Assembly (NCBI RefSeq): GCF_000308455.1
Contig: NZ_BAFP01000272.1
Location: forward strand, 82,132 to 146,131
Direction: 5' to 3'
Length of the DNA: 64,000 nt
Origin: Nocardia abscessus NBRC 100374
GTDB lineage: Bacteria; Actinomycetota; Actinomycetes; Mycobacteriales; Mycobacteriaceae
The notes beneath the pieces are model-generated. The model saw only the letters and a program-made list of their open reading frames with translations. It was not told the DNA's origin and ran no database searches. Of the stretch, positions 17,575 to 25,663 are shown piece after piece (within the stretch, counting starts at the first letter, position 1; each line of letters opens with the position of its first letter). The translations under genes were made by a program, and so were the position numbers.

Positions 17575-18333
17575 TCAGCTGTCGGACGTGACCACGGTGT
17601 CGGCTTCAGCTGCGGTGCGCCGCCGCCGGGCACGGTGGGCGAGTGCGTCGAGGATGCGTTGCCATGCCGGTGATGCCTCGGAGATCCGGGAAGAAACCAG
17701 CTTCAGGTAGCTCGGCCGGCTGCTGTCTCGTTCGTGTTCGATCTCCCAGGCGTCCAGGTCGTCGATGAGCTGGTCCAGGCGTGGATCGTGCGGATCCCAG
17801 TCGACTGATTGATCACAGGCGAGATACAGGCGCGTCGTCTCGGGGTCGTCGAAGCCGGCGTTCTTTTCCCGGATCCGCCGCGGCATGGCCCGCGGATCCA
17901 GTGCCTGCATCAGGATCCACGAGTCGCGCTCGAGTCGTATCCTCAATTCGCTGACCCCGAGACTGCGCATACGGTCCAGGATGGCGACCACTTCGGCAGG
18001 CAGGACAAGCCGCTCGCCGCTGGCCAATTCGGCGATCCGACGGCGGTTTTCGGTGAGCTGGTCGATCTTGCGCCGCAATTCGGCGTCGATGTCGGTGATG
18101 GCCGAGGAGAATTCGGTCGGCTGCGCATGCAGCAGCGCGTCGATACGGGCCAGCGGAACACCGGCATCGGCGAGTGTTCTGATCCGGATGAGATCCACCG
18201 CCGCTTGCGCGCTGTAGCGGCGGTAGCCGGAGGCATCGCGCTCGGGCTCGGGCAACAGGCCGACGTGATGGTAGTGGCGAACGGTGCGCACGGTCACGCC
18301 TGCGGTCGCCGCGAGCTGACTGATCGTGAGCAC
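17575..18333 (-). CDS. MerR family transcriptional regulator
   Basis: A 252-residue regulator. The winged helix at the N-terminus (LTISQLAATAGVTVRTVRHYHHVGLLPEPERD) is typical MerR, followed by the dimerising coiled coil (about 85-120). The C-terminal effector domain is unlike metal-sensing MerR proteins and has no cysteine cluster, so it probably senses an organic ligand. I chose the GTG at 18333 because GAGGAGG sits four to ten bases upstream. It lies upstream of no gene on its own strand; the probable target is the alpha/beta hydrolase at 18532-19434, whose promoter has a MerR-like palindrome. Confidence 0.87.
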   Translation of the reverse strand: MLTISQLAATAGVTVRTVRHYHHVGLLPEPERDASGYRRYSAQAAVDLIRIRTLADAGVPLARIDALLHAQPTEFSSAITDIDAELRRKIDQLTENRRRIAELASGERLVLPAEVVAILDRMRSLGVSELRIRLERDSWILMQALDPRAMPRRIREKNAGFDDPETTRLYLACDQSVDWDPHDPRLDQLIDDLDAWEIEHERDSSRPSYLKLVSSRISEASPAWQRILDALAHRARRRRTAAEADTVVTSDS

Positions 18334-18531
18334 AGTCCTCCTCGCCTTCGTAAGTGATCGTGCCGAGTCTAGGGGTGCCCGTAAGGATCGTGTCACCAGC
18401 CGCAAGGTGGGGGCGACGCGGTCGGGGTGGTTCGAAGACTGCCCGACCGCAGCCTCGAGAGGCCTCGCCCAGGCGGCCACAACGTCATCCTGACTTGTTT
18501 GCGGCCGGTGGCACGATTCTCACCGGCACCC

Positions 18532-19434
18532 CTACGGGCGAGCCGCCCGGTCGACGACGTCGCGGATCGCCTGCACCACGGCATCTGGGCGGTCGAAGCA
18601 GAGCCGGTGGTGCACGGTGTCGGAGAGGATGCGTTGTTCCCCGTGCGAGACGGCGCTGAGCAGGGCCGCGTCCATTCGCCTCCTGCCATCATGCATCTGC
18701 TGCAGCGTCTCCGCCTGCTGGGCGGGGTCGGGGCCCAGCACGCTGAGAGCGACCACCGGGACATCAGGAAGGTCCGGCCCGGCCCGCAGTTCGGTGGCCA
18801 CTTCGGTCAACTTGCTGCGCTCGGCGATGCCGACCTTGATCCATTCGTCACTCGCCTTGGCATCGATCAACGGCCCCCGGACGTGCTCCGGGTAGTCCGC
18901 GAGCAACTCGGTGCGCATCTCACGCATGGCCGAGCGCAGCTGGTCGAGCTGCTCCAGATCAGGTGCCATCTGCTCGGCCGCGGCCAGATGCATCGCGGGC
19001 GGCATGAAGTCGTCCCAGTCGCGGTGCAGGCCGTCCAACCAGACCAGCCCGGCCACCTCTCGCGGGTACAGCTGTGTGAACCTATGCGCGTAGAAGCCGC
19101 CGAGCGAGTGGGCCGCAAGAACATAAGGTGCGGCGATGTTCTGGGCGCGTAGCAGCTCGTGGAGTTCTGTGGCGACCGCGGCGGCGGTGCGCGGCAACGG
19201 GAGGGGATCGCTGTAGCCCGTGCCACCGCGGTCGTACACCACGGCGGTGGTGAACTGCGAAACCTGTTGCTGGACACCGAAATAGTCCAGACCGACCGCG
19301 CTGGCCCCCGGCAGGAACACAACGGCCGGCCCGCCGCTGCCCGACCGATGCACGAAAATTCGTCGGCCGTCGATCTCCTGGAACCCTCCGACCGGCGGCG
19401 CGAGCCGAGCCGAGGACGTGGTGTCTTTTGTCAT
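18532..19434 (-). CDS. alpha/beta hydrolase
   Basis: A 300-residue alpha/beta hydrolase. It has an FLPGASAVG oxyanion segment, a VVYDRGGTGYSD strand-turn, the nucleophile elbow AAHSLGGFYAH, and a C-terminal region with HRLCFDRPDAV containing the candidate catalytic histidine (DTVHHRLCF). No signal peptide is present, so it is cytoplasmic. The ATG at 19434 follows GGAGGA at a spacing of eight. The upstream palindrome and TTGACC element suggest MerR-type control, and a MerR gene lies 198 bp downstream on the same strand. Substrate unknown. Confidence 0.85.
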   Translation of the reverse strand: MTKDTTSSARLAPPVGGFQEIDGRRIFVHRSGSGGPAVVFLPGASAVGLDYFGVQQQVSQFTTAVVYDRGGTGYSDPLPLPRTAAAVATELHELLRAQNIAAPYVLAAHSLGGFYAHRFTQLYPREVAGLVWLDGLHRDWDDFMPPAMHLAAAEQMAPDLEQLDQLRSAMREMRTELLADYPEHVRGPLIDAKASDEWIKVGIAERSKLTEVATELRAGPDLPDVPVVALSVLGPDPAQQAETLQQMHDGRRRMDAALLSAVSHGEQRILSDTVHHRLCFDRPDAVVQAIRDVVDRAARP

Positions 19435-19449
19435 GCGACAAATCCTCCA

Positions 19450-19473
19450 ACCCTGACGCAGGGTCAAGGTCAA
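19450..19473 (-). promoter_or_regulatory. MerR-type promoter/operator
   Basis: ACCCTG-ACG-CAGGGT (19450-19464) is a 15-bp palindrome directly before the hydrolase gene. On the minus strand it is preceded by TTGACC (19468-19473), a good -35 hexamer. A palindrome lying between or beside the promoter elements is the usual arrangement for MerR activators. The MerR gene at 17575-18333 is the obvious candidate binder. Confidence 0.5.
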
Positions 19474-19502
19474 ACCCTTGGGGCGTGGCTCCCGAGCACG
19501 CA

Positions 19503-19532
19503 GGGGCCGGGTGCATGCGGACACCCGGCCCC
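19503..19532 (-). terminator. strong terminator hairpin after CooC-like gene
   Basis: GGGGCCGGGTG and CACCCGGCCCC form a perfect 11-pair stem with an 8-nt loop. The hairpin lies 69 bp after the stop of the CooC-like gene and upstream of the alpha/beta hydrolase promoter, separating two leftward transcription units. No clear T-run follows on the minus strand. Confidence 0.6.
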
Positions 19533-19600
19533 GTTTCGTTGCTCGTATCTCCCTGCGGGGCGATCGTCGTCGCGATCGGACGTGCCCCGCCGGCCCGGTC

Positions 19601-20578
19601 TTAGCGGATCGCCCCTGCGCTGAGCTGTTCGAGCTGCACTTCGGGTCGCAGCATGAAGCCCGGATCGACTTGCGCCACGAGGTCCTTGCCCGCCCATGCC
19701 TCGGCGTTGCGCACATGGAATTCGACGGCTTGGCGCTGGTAGGTTGCCCAGTCGCGGTCGACCGCATCGAGCGCCGACCGGAGTGTGGTCAGGGCGTCGC
19801 GGTTGTCGGGCTCGAGGTCGGTGATCGGCCGGATATCACCGCGCTCGGCGGCACGCACATGCGCCGAGCGGCCCACCCAGCACAGCAAATCATCTCCTAC
19901 CTGCTCGCGCAGGAACGCGAGATCTTCCTCGTCGCAGACCTTGTTGCCGATCACGGCGACACGGATGCCGAAATCTTTGGCATAGCCCAGATACTGGCGA
20001 TAAACGCCGACGCTGCGCAAAGTCGGTTCACACACCAGGGCGGTCAGATCGAAGCGGGTGAACAATCCCGACGCGAACGAGTCGGCGCCGGCCGTCATGT
20101 CGACCACCACATACTCGCCGGAGCCGTCGACCATATGGTTGAGCAGCATCTCGGCGGCGCCGACCTTGGAGTGATAGCACGCGACCCCCAGGTCCTCGTC
20201 GGCGAACGGTCCGGTCACCATCAGCCGCGCCCCGCCGGCCTGCCGCACGCAGGCGGCGTAGATCGGGTTGTCCTCCACGACACCGAGCAGCCGTGACCCG
20301 GTTCCCGGCGGCGTGGTCTTGATCATCGCCTCGGCCGAGGGAATTCGCGGATTCGTGCCACGCAGGTAGTCCTTGATCAACGGCAGGTGCTCGGCGAGGG
20401 TCGGCAGCGTCACCGATTCCTCCTCGCTGACGCCAAGAGCCGCGGCCAAGTGCTGGTTGATGTCGGCATCGATCGCCAGGGTCGGCGCACCCTGCTCGAC
20501 GAGATGTCGGATGAACAACGAGGACAGAGTTGTCTTGCCGCTGCCACCTTTTCCGACGAAGGCGATCTTCACCGCCAC
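19601..20578 (-). CDS. CooC-like MinD/ParA-family ATPase
   Basis: A 325-residue P-loop ATPase. The deviant Walker A motif GKGGSGKTT at residues 9-17 and the LAIDADIN segment are those of the MinD/ArsA/CooC group. CooC proteins load nickel into carbon monoxide dehydrogenase; actinobacterial relatives are often annotated this way without a proven client. No CO dehydrogenase or nickel gene is within view. The start is a GTG at 20578 with GAGAGGAA upstream; a second GTG two codons later is also possible. A strong hairpin closes the unit downstream. Confidence 0.8.
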   Translation of the reverse strand: MAVKIAFVGKGGSGKTTLSSLFIRHLVEQGAPTLAIDADINQHLAAALGVSEEESVTLPTLAEHLPLIKDYLRGTNPRIPSAEAMIKTTPPGTGSRLLGVVEDNPIYAACVRQAGGARLMVTGPFADEDLGVACYHSKVGAAEMLLNHMVDGSGEYVVVDMTAGADSFASGLFTRFDLTALVCEPTLRSVGVYRQYLGYAKDFGIRVAVIGNKVCDEEDLAFLREQVGDDLLCWVGRSAHVRAAERGDIRPITDLEPDNRDALTTLRSALDAVDRDWATYQRQAVEFHVRNAEAWAGKDLVAQVDPGFMLRPEVQLEQLSAGAIR

Positions 20579-21041
20579 ACTTCCTCTCTATGGGTAACGA
20601 AAGTCATATTCGAAATGGGCGACGACAATGTACAGCGGCGCCCGGCAAGCCCGGAATCCGGGCGGTGCTACGAGCCTCTCGCGTCAGCGAATTACGGCCA
20701 GTTGCAGAGTGTTTCGAGCCATCTGTCTGTATCGAACCGGCGCGCCTCGGGTCGGCGGTTCACCCAGTTGAACCGGGGGTCAACAGCGCCGTTTTCAGCC
20801 GGTCCGGAGCCCGAATCGCAGTCGTCACTTCGGGATCGGCTGCCAATCGTCGCGGCCCGTCCGGTGGGAGGCCGTGAGGATCTGCCGCAGTTCGATCGTC
20901 GGATGGATCGGGAGGGCGCACAGAGGCTCGACTACGCTCGCGCCGAGCCGTTTCTGCCGTAACAGAATCCGAGCCCGTCGTATCGGGAACCGGCGTACAG
21001 GACGAGTCTCCCGCCTATCTCGCCGCCGCGACGGCGGAATC
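20579..21041. other. intergenic region, 463 bp
   Basis: This is the upstream region of the leftward CooC-like gene and the downstream region of the permease pair. Short open frames on both strands show no recognisable domains. The 40 bp next to the CooC start are comparatively AT-rich and include a TTCGAA core, so the promoter should be there. I see no convincing riboswitch or terminator. Confidence 0.35.
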
Positions 21042-21803
21042 CTAGCGGCTGCGTTCGTATGTGTGTTCCGGAGCCGGGATCCGCTGATAGTCGGTGACGC
21101 GGAGGGTTGGTGTGTGGTCGGGGTCATGCTGGGCGCTGTCCGGTTCGACGATGCCGCGGACCTCGAGCCACGTGTCGTCCTCGATCACTTCCGTCATGCC
21201 CGTAAGGTGCACGAGTACATAGCGGGCATCAGCGACGCAGCAGGTGATGACCACACGCGCGAGATCTGTGTCGGTGGTGTCGGGATGCTGTGGACCGAGA
21301 CCCACTGGCCGCATGGCGAATCCGCTGATGGTCACCTCCCGGCCGTCCAGGGAGCGGTTCGAGTCGAACAGCGCCCGATCCACCAGATCGACAACCCGCA
21401 AAGTCGGTGCGGGATCCGTCGGCAGTGGCGGAAACGGCCATCGCTCCGGTTGCGCCGAGGGCGAATCGCGGGGCACGACCTGTACCCGAGGGCTCGTCAC
21501 GGCGGCGTCGGCGCCCAGCGCGGGCGGGGCGATCAGCAGCAGCGCGGCGGCCGGAAGCAGTAGTAACCACTGGGCCCGGCCGGTGCCGTGCGCATGGTCG
21601 TGCTCGTCGTTCGGGGTGGCCGCGCCGCGCCGGATGTCGCGCACGATCGCGATCAGTCCCAGCAGGACGAAACCTGCGCCGCTGATCAGCAGAAACGGAA
21701 AGAGGCCGGGTTTCACGTAGCGCAGGTAGGAGCCATCGAGCGCGATCCACGTGACCGCGCCGCCGATCAGCAGCAACAGCAGATTCTGGGTCTCCCGTCT
21801 CAT
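21042..21803 (-). CDS. TIGR03943-type putative permease subunit
   Basis: A 253-residue membrane protein. It has two N-terminal helices (about 7-24 and 36-57) and a His-rich stretch (DEHDHAHG, near 68-75). A further helix lies at about 82-98, and a C-terminal soluble domain contains DGREVTISGFAM, ITCCVADARYV and WLEVRGIV. This matches the YcgQ/TIGR03943 partner of a UPF0718 permease. Its ATG overlaps the stop of the permease gene (ATGA), as expected for this obligate pair. The double Cys in ITCCVAD and the His-rich loop hint at metal handling, but the transported species is unknown. Confidence 0.82.
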   Translation of the reverse strand: MRRETQNLLLLLIGGAVTWIALDGSYLRYVKPGLFPFLLISGAGFVLLGLIAIVRDIRRGAATPNDEHDHAHGTGRAQWLLLLPAAALLLIAPPALGADAAVTSPRVQVVPRDSPSAQPERWPFPPLPTDPAPTLRVVDLVDRALFDSNRSLDGREVTISGFAMRPVGLGPQHPDTTDTDLARVVITCCVADARYVLVHLTGMTEVIEDDTWLEVRGIVEPDSAQHDPDHTPTLRVTDYQRIPAPEHTYERSR

Positions 21804-22801
21804 CGGGCACCTCCGAGAAAGACGTATCCGGCGAGGGCGCCGCACACCACGGCCACCACGAACGTCAACGGCGCGAACCGCATTGCGAACGCTCGTCCGA
21901 ATGTACCGGCCTGCATGGCGAACAGTTTCACATCGACTGCGGGCCCGACCACCAGGAACACCAGCCGCGGCAGCAGCGGCAGCGCCGACATGCTCGCCGC
22001 GACGAACGCGTCGGCCTCCGAGCACAGCGCGAGCACGATCGCCAAGACCGCCAGAACGACGATGGCTATCACCATCTGGCCGGCCAGATGTTCGTACCAG
22101 GAGGGCGGAACCAGCACATGAAGTGCGGCGGCAGCCACCGCGCCGAGTACGAGAAACGCGCTGGCCTGCAATAGATCGTGGCGCGCGGCCTCGGTGAAGA
22201 CCTCCCAGCGGGTGCGGCCGACCACGCAGTGGCCATGCCCGGCCTTCGGCAACAGCCACGCCGGACGCCCGAACTTCGACCAGATGAAGCCCATCGCGAC
22301 CGCGGTGGCCAGCGAACCGGTGAACCGCGCCGCGACCATCCCTGGCTCGCCTGGAAACGCCACTGCGGTGGAGATCAGGACGACCGGGTTGATCGCGGGC
22401 GCGGACAGCATGAAAGCCAGCGCCACCGAGCCCGGCGCCCCCTGATCGGTCAACCGCCGCGCCACCGGCACGACACCGCACTCACATCCCGGCAACGCCA
22501 TACCCGCCAGCCCGGCTACACCGATCGCTGCGGACTCGTTGCGCGGCAGTACTTTTCGCAGCACAGCAGGGGAGACGAACGCCGCGATGCCGCCACTGAC
22601 CAGTACCCCCAGGACCAGGAAGGGCACTGCCTGCACGAAGACGCCCGAGAATATCGTCACCGCGGTCTGCAATCGTGCCGACGCACCGACCGCGCGAACC
22701 AGCGGCGCCTGCATGACCAGCCCGAGGGCGATCAGCGCGACCAGTGCATACGTCGAGGGCACCTTCGTCCGGATCGAGGTCAGAGTGTTCTGCGCGAGCA
22801 C
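21800..22801 (-). CDS. UPF0718-family permease
   Basis: A 333-residue protein with eight or nine transmembrane helices. The motif PGCECGVVPVARRL in the first half and LCSEADAFVAASMSALP in the second are diagnostic of the UPF0718 permease family, distantly related to arsenite permeases. The Cys-Glu-Cys motif lies within a predicted membrane re-entrant region. The start is a GTG at 22801 with GGATGGG upstream. It forms a translationally coupled pair with the downstream TIGR03943-type subunit. Substrate not established. Confidence 0.85.
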   Translation of the reverse strand: MLAQNTLTSIRTKVPSTYALVALIALGLVMQAPLVRAVGASARLQTAVTIFSGVFVQAVPFLVLGVLVSGGIAAFVSPAVLRKVLPRNESAAIGVAGLAGMALPGCECGVVPVARRLTDQGAPGSVALAFMLSAPAINPVVLISTAVAFPGEPGMVAARFTGSLATAVAMGFIWSKFGRPAWLLPKAGHGHCVVGRTRWEVFTEAARHDLLQASAFLVLGAVAAAALHVLVPPSWYEHLAGQMVIAIVVLAVLAIVLALCSEADAFVAASMSALPLLPRLVFLVVGPAVDVKLFAMQAGTFGRAFAMRFAPLTFVVAVVCGALAGYVFLGGAR

Positions 22802-22940
22802 GTTCCCATCCTGTCAGCAGAAGCCACCTAACCCGTCGACCGACCCTGGTCGATGGTGCGCGGTTCGGAGCAGTCGTCGGCCGCGCACGGGCAGCGGGTC
22901 TTCACCGCGCGGCATACCGTTGACCCGAGGAGCCCACGCC

Positions 22941-23081
22941 ATGCACCCGCACCCCACTGTCGGCCGTCGATACACCGCCGCGGACTACTACGAGGTCGGC
23001 CGAGAGAAGACTCGCGACTTCGCCTGCGCTGTACGCGATTTCCATCCCGCCCAAATGCTGACGATGGGACTCTGTAGGTGA
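22941..23081 (+). pseudogene. truncated MaoC/HadA-type dehydratase N-terminus
   Basis: A 46-codon frame with GAGGAG before the ATG. VGRRYTAADYYEVGREKTRD, continuing through FACAVRDFHPA, is the start of a MaoC-like (3R)-hydroxyacyl dehydratase N-terminal domain. Homology ends after about 36 residues, and a stop follows ten codons later. The conserved end of a leftward gene remnant begins at almost the same point (about 23085), so a deletion or recombination joined two broken genes here. Not functional as an enzyme. Confidence 0.55.
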
Positions 23082-23514
23082 GGGACTTGATCACCCCGAA
23101 CGCCAGATGCGGCACGAGGTCACTGAGCCAATCGGCACGCTGCCAGCGGCGGGGATCGGACACGCCCAATCTGAACAGCGACATCCCAGTGAGAGACATG
23201 GCTGTGGCGGTTCGGCCGGGCTCGCGGCCAGAATAGACGGCTGCCATCCCGTGGAACGGGCGAAACCGTAGGTACAGCCGACCGACGCCCGTCAACGCGC
23301 CCAGTAACGCTCCTGCGCCGGAGACCCGGCTCTGCCGCTGTTGTTCGTCGCCCGGCACCTGCATGCCGATCCTGTCGGCCATGCGCTGAATGCTCTGTTC
23401 TGGAGTACGGCTCGGCGGCCGACCACGCGCGATCGTGTCGAGGAACGTGCCGGCGTTCAGCGCGGTGGTGCCTACGGCCCCGGCCGCTGCGCCCCAGAGA
23501 ACGGACTCCAGCAC
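23082..23514 (-). pseudogene. degraded actinobacterial membrane protein gene
   Basis: From a GTG at 23514 the frame reads VLESVLWGAAAGAVGTTALN, then GRPPSRTPEQSIQRMADR and PGDEQQRQSRVSGAGALLGA, like a conserved small membrane protein. After about 23286 the conserved pattern moves to another frame (GFARSTGWQPSILAA) and returns to the first by about 23200 (SLTGMSLFRLGVSDPRRW), so two compensating indels are likely. The conserved C-terminus ends near 23088, beside the MaoC remnant; the open frame beyond is antisense to that remnant. I call it a pseudogene; sequencing error is an alternative. Confidence 0.5.
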
Positions 23515-23648
23515 GTTGAACGGGTGCCCGGCGCACGATACGGGCAAACACTGCAAGTCCGCACTCGGTCCAGGAAGTTCCCGCGCGCATCGAGGCCGGT
23601 TTCCGGGTTCGTTGCTGCCGGATCGGGTACGCGCTCGATGTGTATGGC

Positions 23649-24737
23649 ATGAATCTCAGGGAAGTAGCGCAACGGCGGGGCCCGTTCGTCTCGCTCTGCA
23701 TCGACGCCTCACACGACACCGAGGACGCCGAGAATCAAAGAAAGCTGCGGTGGCGCTCGATTCGCGAGCGGCTGGCCGCGCAGCAGGCCCCCGAGACAGC
23801 ATTGGCGCTGCTGGACGACGCAGTCGCCGAAACCAGGCCGGGTCAGGGACGTGCCGGACGCGTGCTGATCGCCGATTCGGACAGGGTGCTCGTGGATCAC
23901 CTGCTACCGGAGCCGCCCCCGCGAGAGATCACCCGGGTGTCGCCACTACCGTATCTCCTGCCTCTGATCGAGGAGCAGTCGCGCGAGGTGCCGCACGTGA
24001 TCGCAGTGGTCGACCGTATCGGCTGTGATCTGTACGGCGTCGACGAAGACGAGAACCTGATCGAAGAGGTCGCCCAGGGCACCGCGCATCCGGTGCACAA
24101 GGTGCATCACGGCGGAGGTTGGGCACATCGCTCGATGCATCGGCGGGTCGAGGAAACGGTCCGCCGGAACGTCGACGAGGCCGCCACGGCGGTCCGAAAT
24201 CTCGCAGATCGAATCAACGCGCAGATCATCGTGCTGGTCGGCGAGGTCGGCGCCCGCTCCGCGCTGGCCAAGGCACTCGAGTCGCCCACCGCCCGCATCG
24301 TCGAAGTCGAGGCCGGGGCACGCGCCGCGGGCGCGGACTCCGCCGCACTCGAAGCCCAGGTCCAGCAGGCGGTGCGGACGCAGGCACGGCAGCGGCAGCG
24401 GCAGGTCGTCGAGCAATTGACCACCGCGCGCGGCAGGGCCGATGGCATGGCCGTGGAAGGGGTGCCTGAGACGGTCTCGGCACTGCTGGCGGCGAATGCC
24501 GACACCCTGCTGATCGACGCGGAGACCATAGGCGACCGATCCGTCGAACTCGATCCGGAACTGCTTCGGGGCATCACTGAGGCGGACTGGATCAATGACA
24601 GTGCGCAACAGCCTTGTATCTACCGCGCGGACGAAGCGTTGCCGGTGGTCACGTTGCTGCAGGGCGGCTCCATCGTGCCCGTCGAAGGTGCTGTCGTACC
24701 CGAGGAAGGGGTCGCCGCCCTCTTGCGTCACCGCTGA
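23649..24737 (+). CDS. Rv2629/Balon-like eRF1-family ribosome-associated protein
   Basis: A 362-residue protein matching mycobacterial Rv2629. The N-terminus has GPFVSLCIDASHDTEDAE, then GRAGRVLIADSDRVLVDHLL, and the centre has HPVHKVHHGGGWAHRSMHRRVEE. The C-terminal region (IVLVGEVGARSALAKAL, DTLLIDAE, EALPVVTLLQGGS) follows the bacterial eRF1/aeRF1-like (baeRF) fold. Relatives include the hibernation factor Balon, which occupies the ribosomal A site during stress, and Rv2629 belongs to the dormancy regulon. I chose the ATG at 23649; a GTG at 23640 is also in frame and neither has a strong ribosome site. A small acidic protein gene follows 36 bp later. Confidence 0.8.
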   Translation: MNLREVAQRRGPFVSLCIDASHDTEDAENQRKLRWRSIRERLAAQQAPETALALLDDAVAETRPGQGRAGRVLIADSDRVLVDHLLPEPPPREITRVSPLPYLLPLIEEQSREVPHVIAVVDRIGCDLYGVDEDENLIEEVAQGTAHPVHKVHHGGGWAHRSMHRRVEETVRRNVDEAATAVRNLADRINAQIIVLVGEVGARSALAKALESPTARIVEVEAGARAAGADSAALEAQVQQAVRTQARQRQRQVVEQLTTARGRADGMAVEGVPETVSALLAANADTLLIDAETIGDRSVELDPELLRGITEADWINDSAQQPCIYRADEALPVVTLLQGGSIVPVEGAVVPEEGVAALLRHR

Positions 24738-24773
24738 CGCTTGCGCGTATCGAGCGATCGAAAGGAGGAGACC

Positions 24774-24980
24774 ATGGAACGAGGAAGCAGCAAGCACGGC
24801 CCACTGCGTGATGACGAGCTGGCCCATGAGTTGGAGGGCACGTTGCGCGGAAATCGCTCCAGCCGGGCAGAGGAATGGCATGACCCCGAGCCCCCGGCTG
24901 ACGATGACACGCTCATCAACGAACAGGTGCAACGAACCGAACGCCCTGGCGGGAACCCACCTACTCCAGACCAGGACTAG
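24774..24980 (+). CDS. small acidic hydrophilic protein
   Basis: A 68-residue protein. It is very hydrophilic, rich in Asp, Glu, Arg and Pro, with no membrane segment or cysteine and probably little fixed structure (DDELAHELEGTLRGNRSSRAEEW, then DPEPPADDDTLI). The ATG is preceded by an ideal AAAGGAGGAG, so translation should be strong. It directly follows the Rv2629-like gene and may share its transcript and stress role. No family name is recognised. Confidence 0.72.
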   Translation: MERGSSKHGPLRDDELAHELEGTLRGNRSSRAEEWHDPEPPADDDTLINEQVQRTERPGGNPPTPDQD

Positions 24981-25158
24981 CGTCGAACGTTTCGGTCGAG
25001 CGTGTTCTAACAGATTGCGGACATCGGCGCACTACCACCACCTGGGCAGCCCAAACCATGGATCGCCGCACGTCGGCACGACGGTCTCGAGCCAACAGAA
25101 TCAGCGGCACAGCCTCAACACACTGTTTTCGCGGTCGGGCTTCGGGAATGCGACCACT

Positions 25159-25446
25159 ATGCCCAGATCCGCGCAATTGGCGGTGGCCGCCGCGAGCCGG
25201 TGGACCGGCGAGGACGGCATTCGCTACCCCGGTGGCGACACCCACGCCTGGGCGCCGGGTACCAATCAGACCCTGTGCGGCGTGCCGTTGTCTCGTGCTC
25301 GCCTCGCCCGCTTCCCCCATGTGCCATGGAGTGAAGCGCAGTGGTTGGCCGATACGGGCGATCGCCGTCTCGCACTGTGCCGCCGATGCGCCGCTGCCAT
25401 GCGCTCCGAGGGACGCGGCTGGCAGCGGATCAACCCGCGCCCATGA
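25159..25446 (+). CDS. small Cys-containing hypothetical protein
   Basis: A 95-residue protein. The pattern HAWAPGTNQTLCGVPLSRARLARFPHVPWSE...LALCRRCAAAM recurs in many actinobacterial small proteins of unknown function. The Cys and CxxC residues could bind a metal. The start is uncertain: the ATG at 25159 has only a weak purine stretch upstream, but the conserved part begins soon after (RWTGEDGIRYPGGDTHAW). It has no obvious functional partner in the neighbourhood. Confidence 0.6.
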   Translation: MPRSAQLAVAAASRWTGEDGIRYPGGDTHAWAPGTNQTLCGVPLSRARLARFPHVPWSEAQWLADTGDRRLALCRRCAAAMRSEGRGWQRINPRP

Positions 25447-25480
25447 TCTCGAAACGGGTGTTCCGCCTATGACGGCACAC

Positions 25481-25620
25481 CTGATCGGCGCGGCCGCGAG
25501 CTAAGGCGACTGGCGGCGGAGACGTTCGGATTGCCACGGCTGCGGAACGAACAACTGACGGCGATGGAGCTGGCGCTGGACGGGCACGACACCTCTGTCG
25601 AGTATCCCGATGTCGGCTAC
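25481..25620 (+). pseudogene. possible recQ-type helicase N-terminal remnant
   Basis: In one frame this stretch reads ELRRLAAETFGLPRLRNEQL followed by TAMELALDGHDT, which resembles the start of RecQ helicases (motif 0, with the conserved Gln before the Walker A region). Where Walker A should follow, the sequence is unrecognisable, and the frame lacks a start codon. I read it as a decayed fragment about 40 codons long. It lies beside the convergent DUF6766-like gene. Confidence 0.35.
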
Positions 25621-25663
25621 ACCGGTAGCCTCGGCCCGCACCGCGGGACGGGGCGGATCGGTG

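Noticed and set aside
20874..21563. Rightward 229-codon frame opposite the TIGR03943-type gene
   Set aside because: Antisense shadow; the minus-strand protein has clear helices and motifs.
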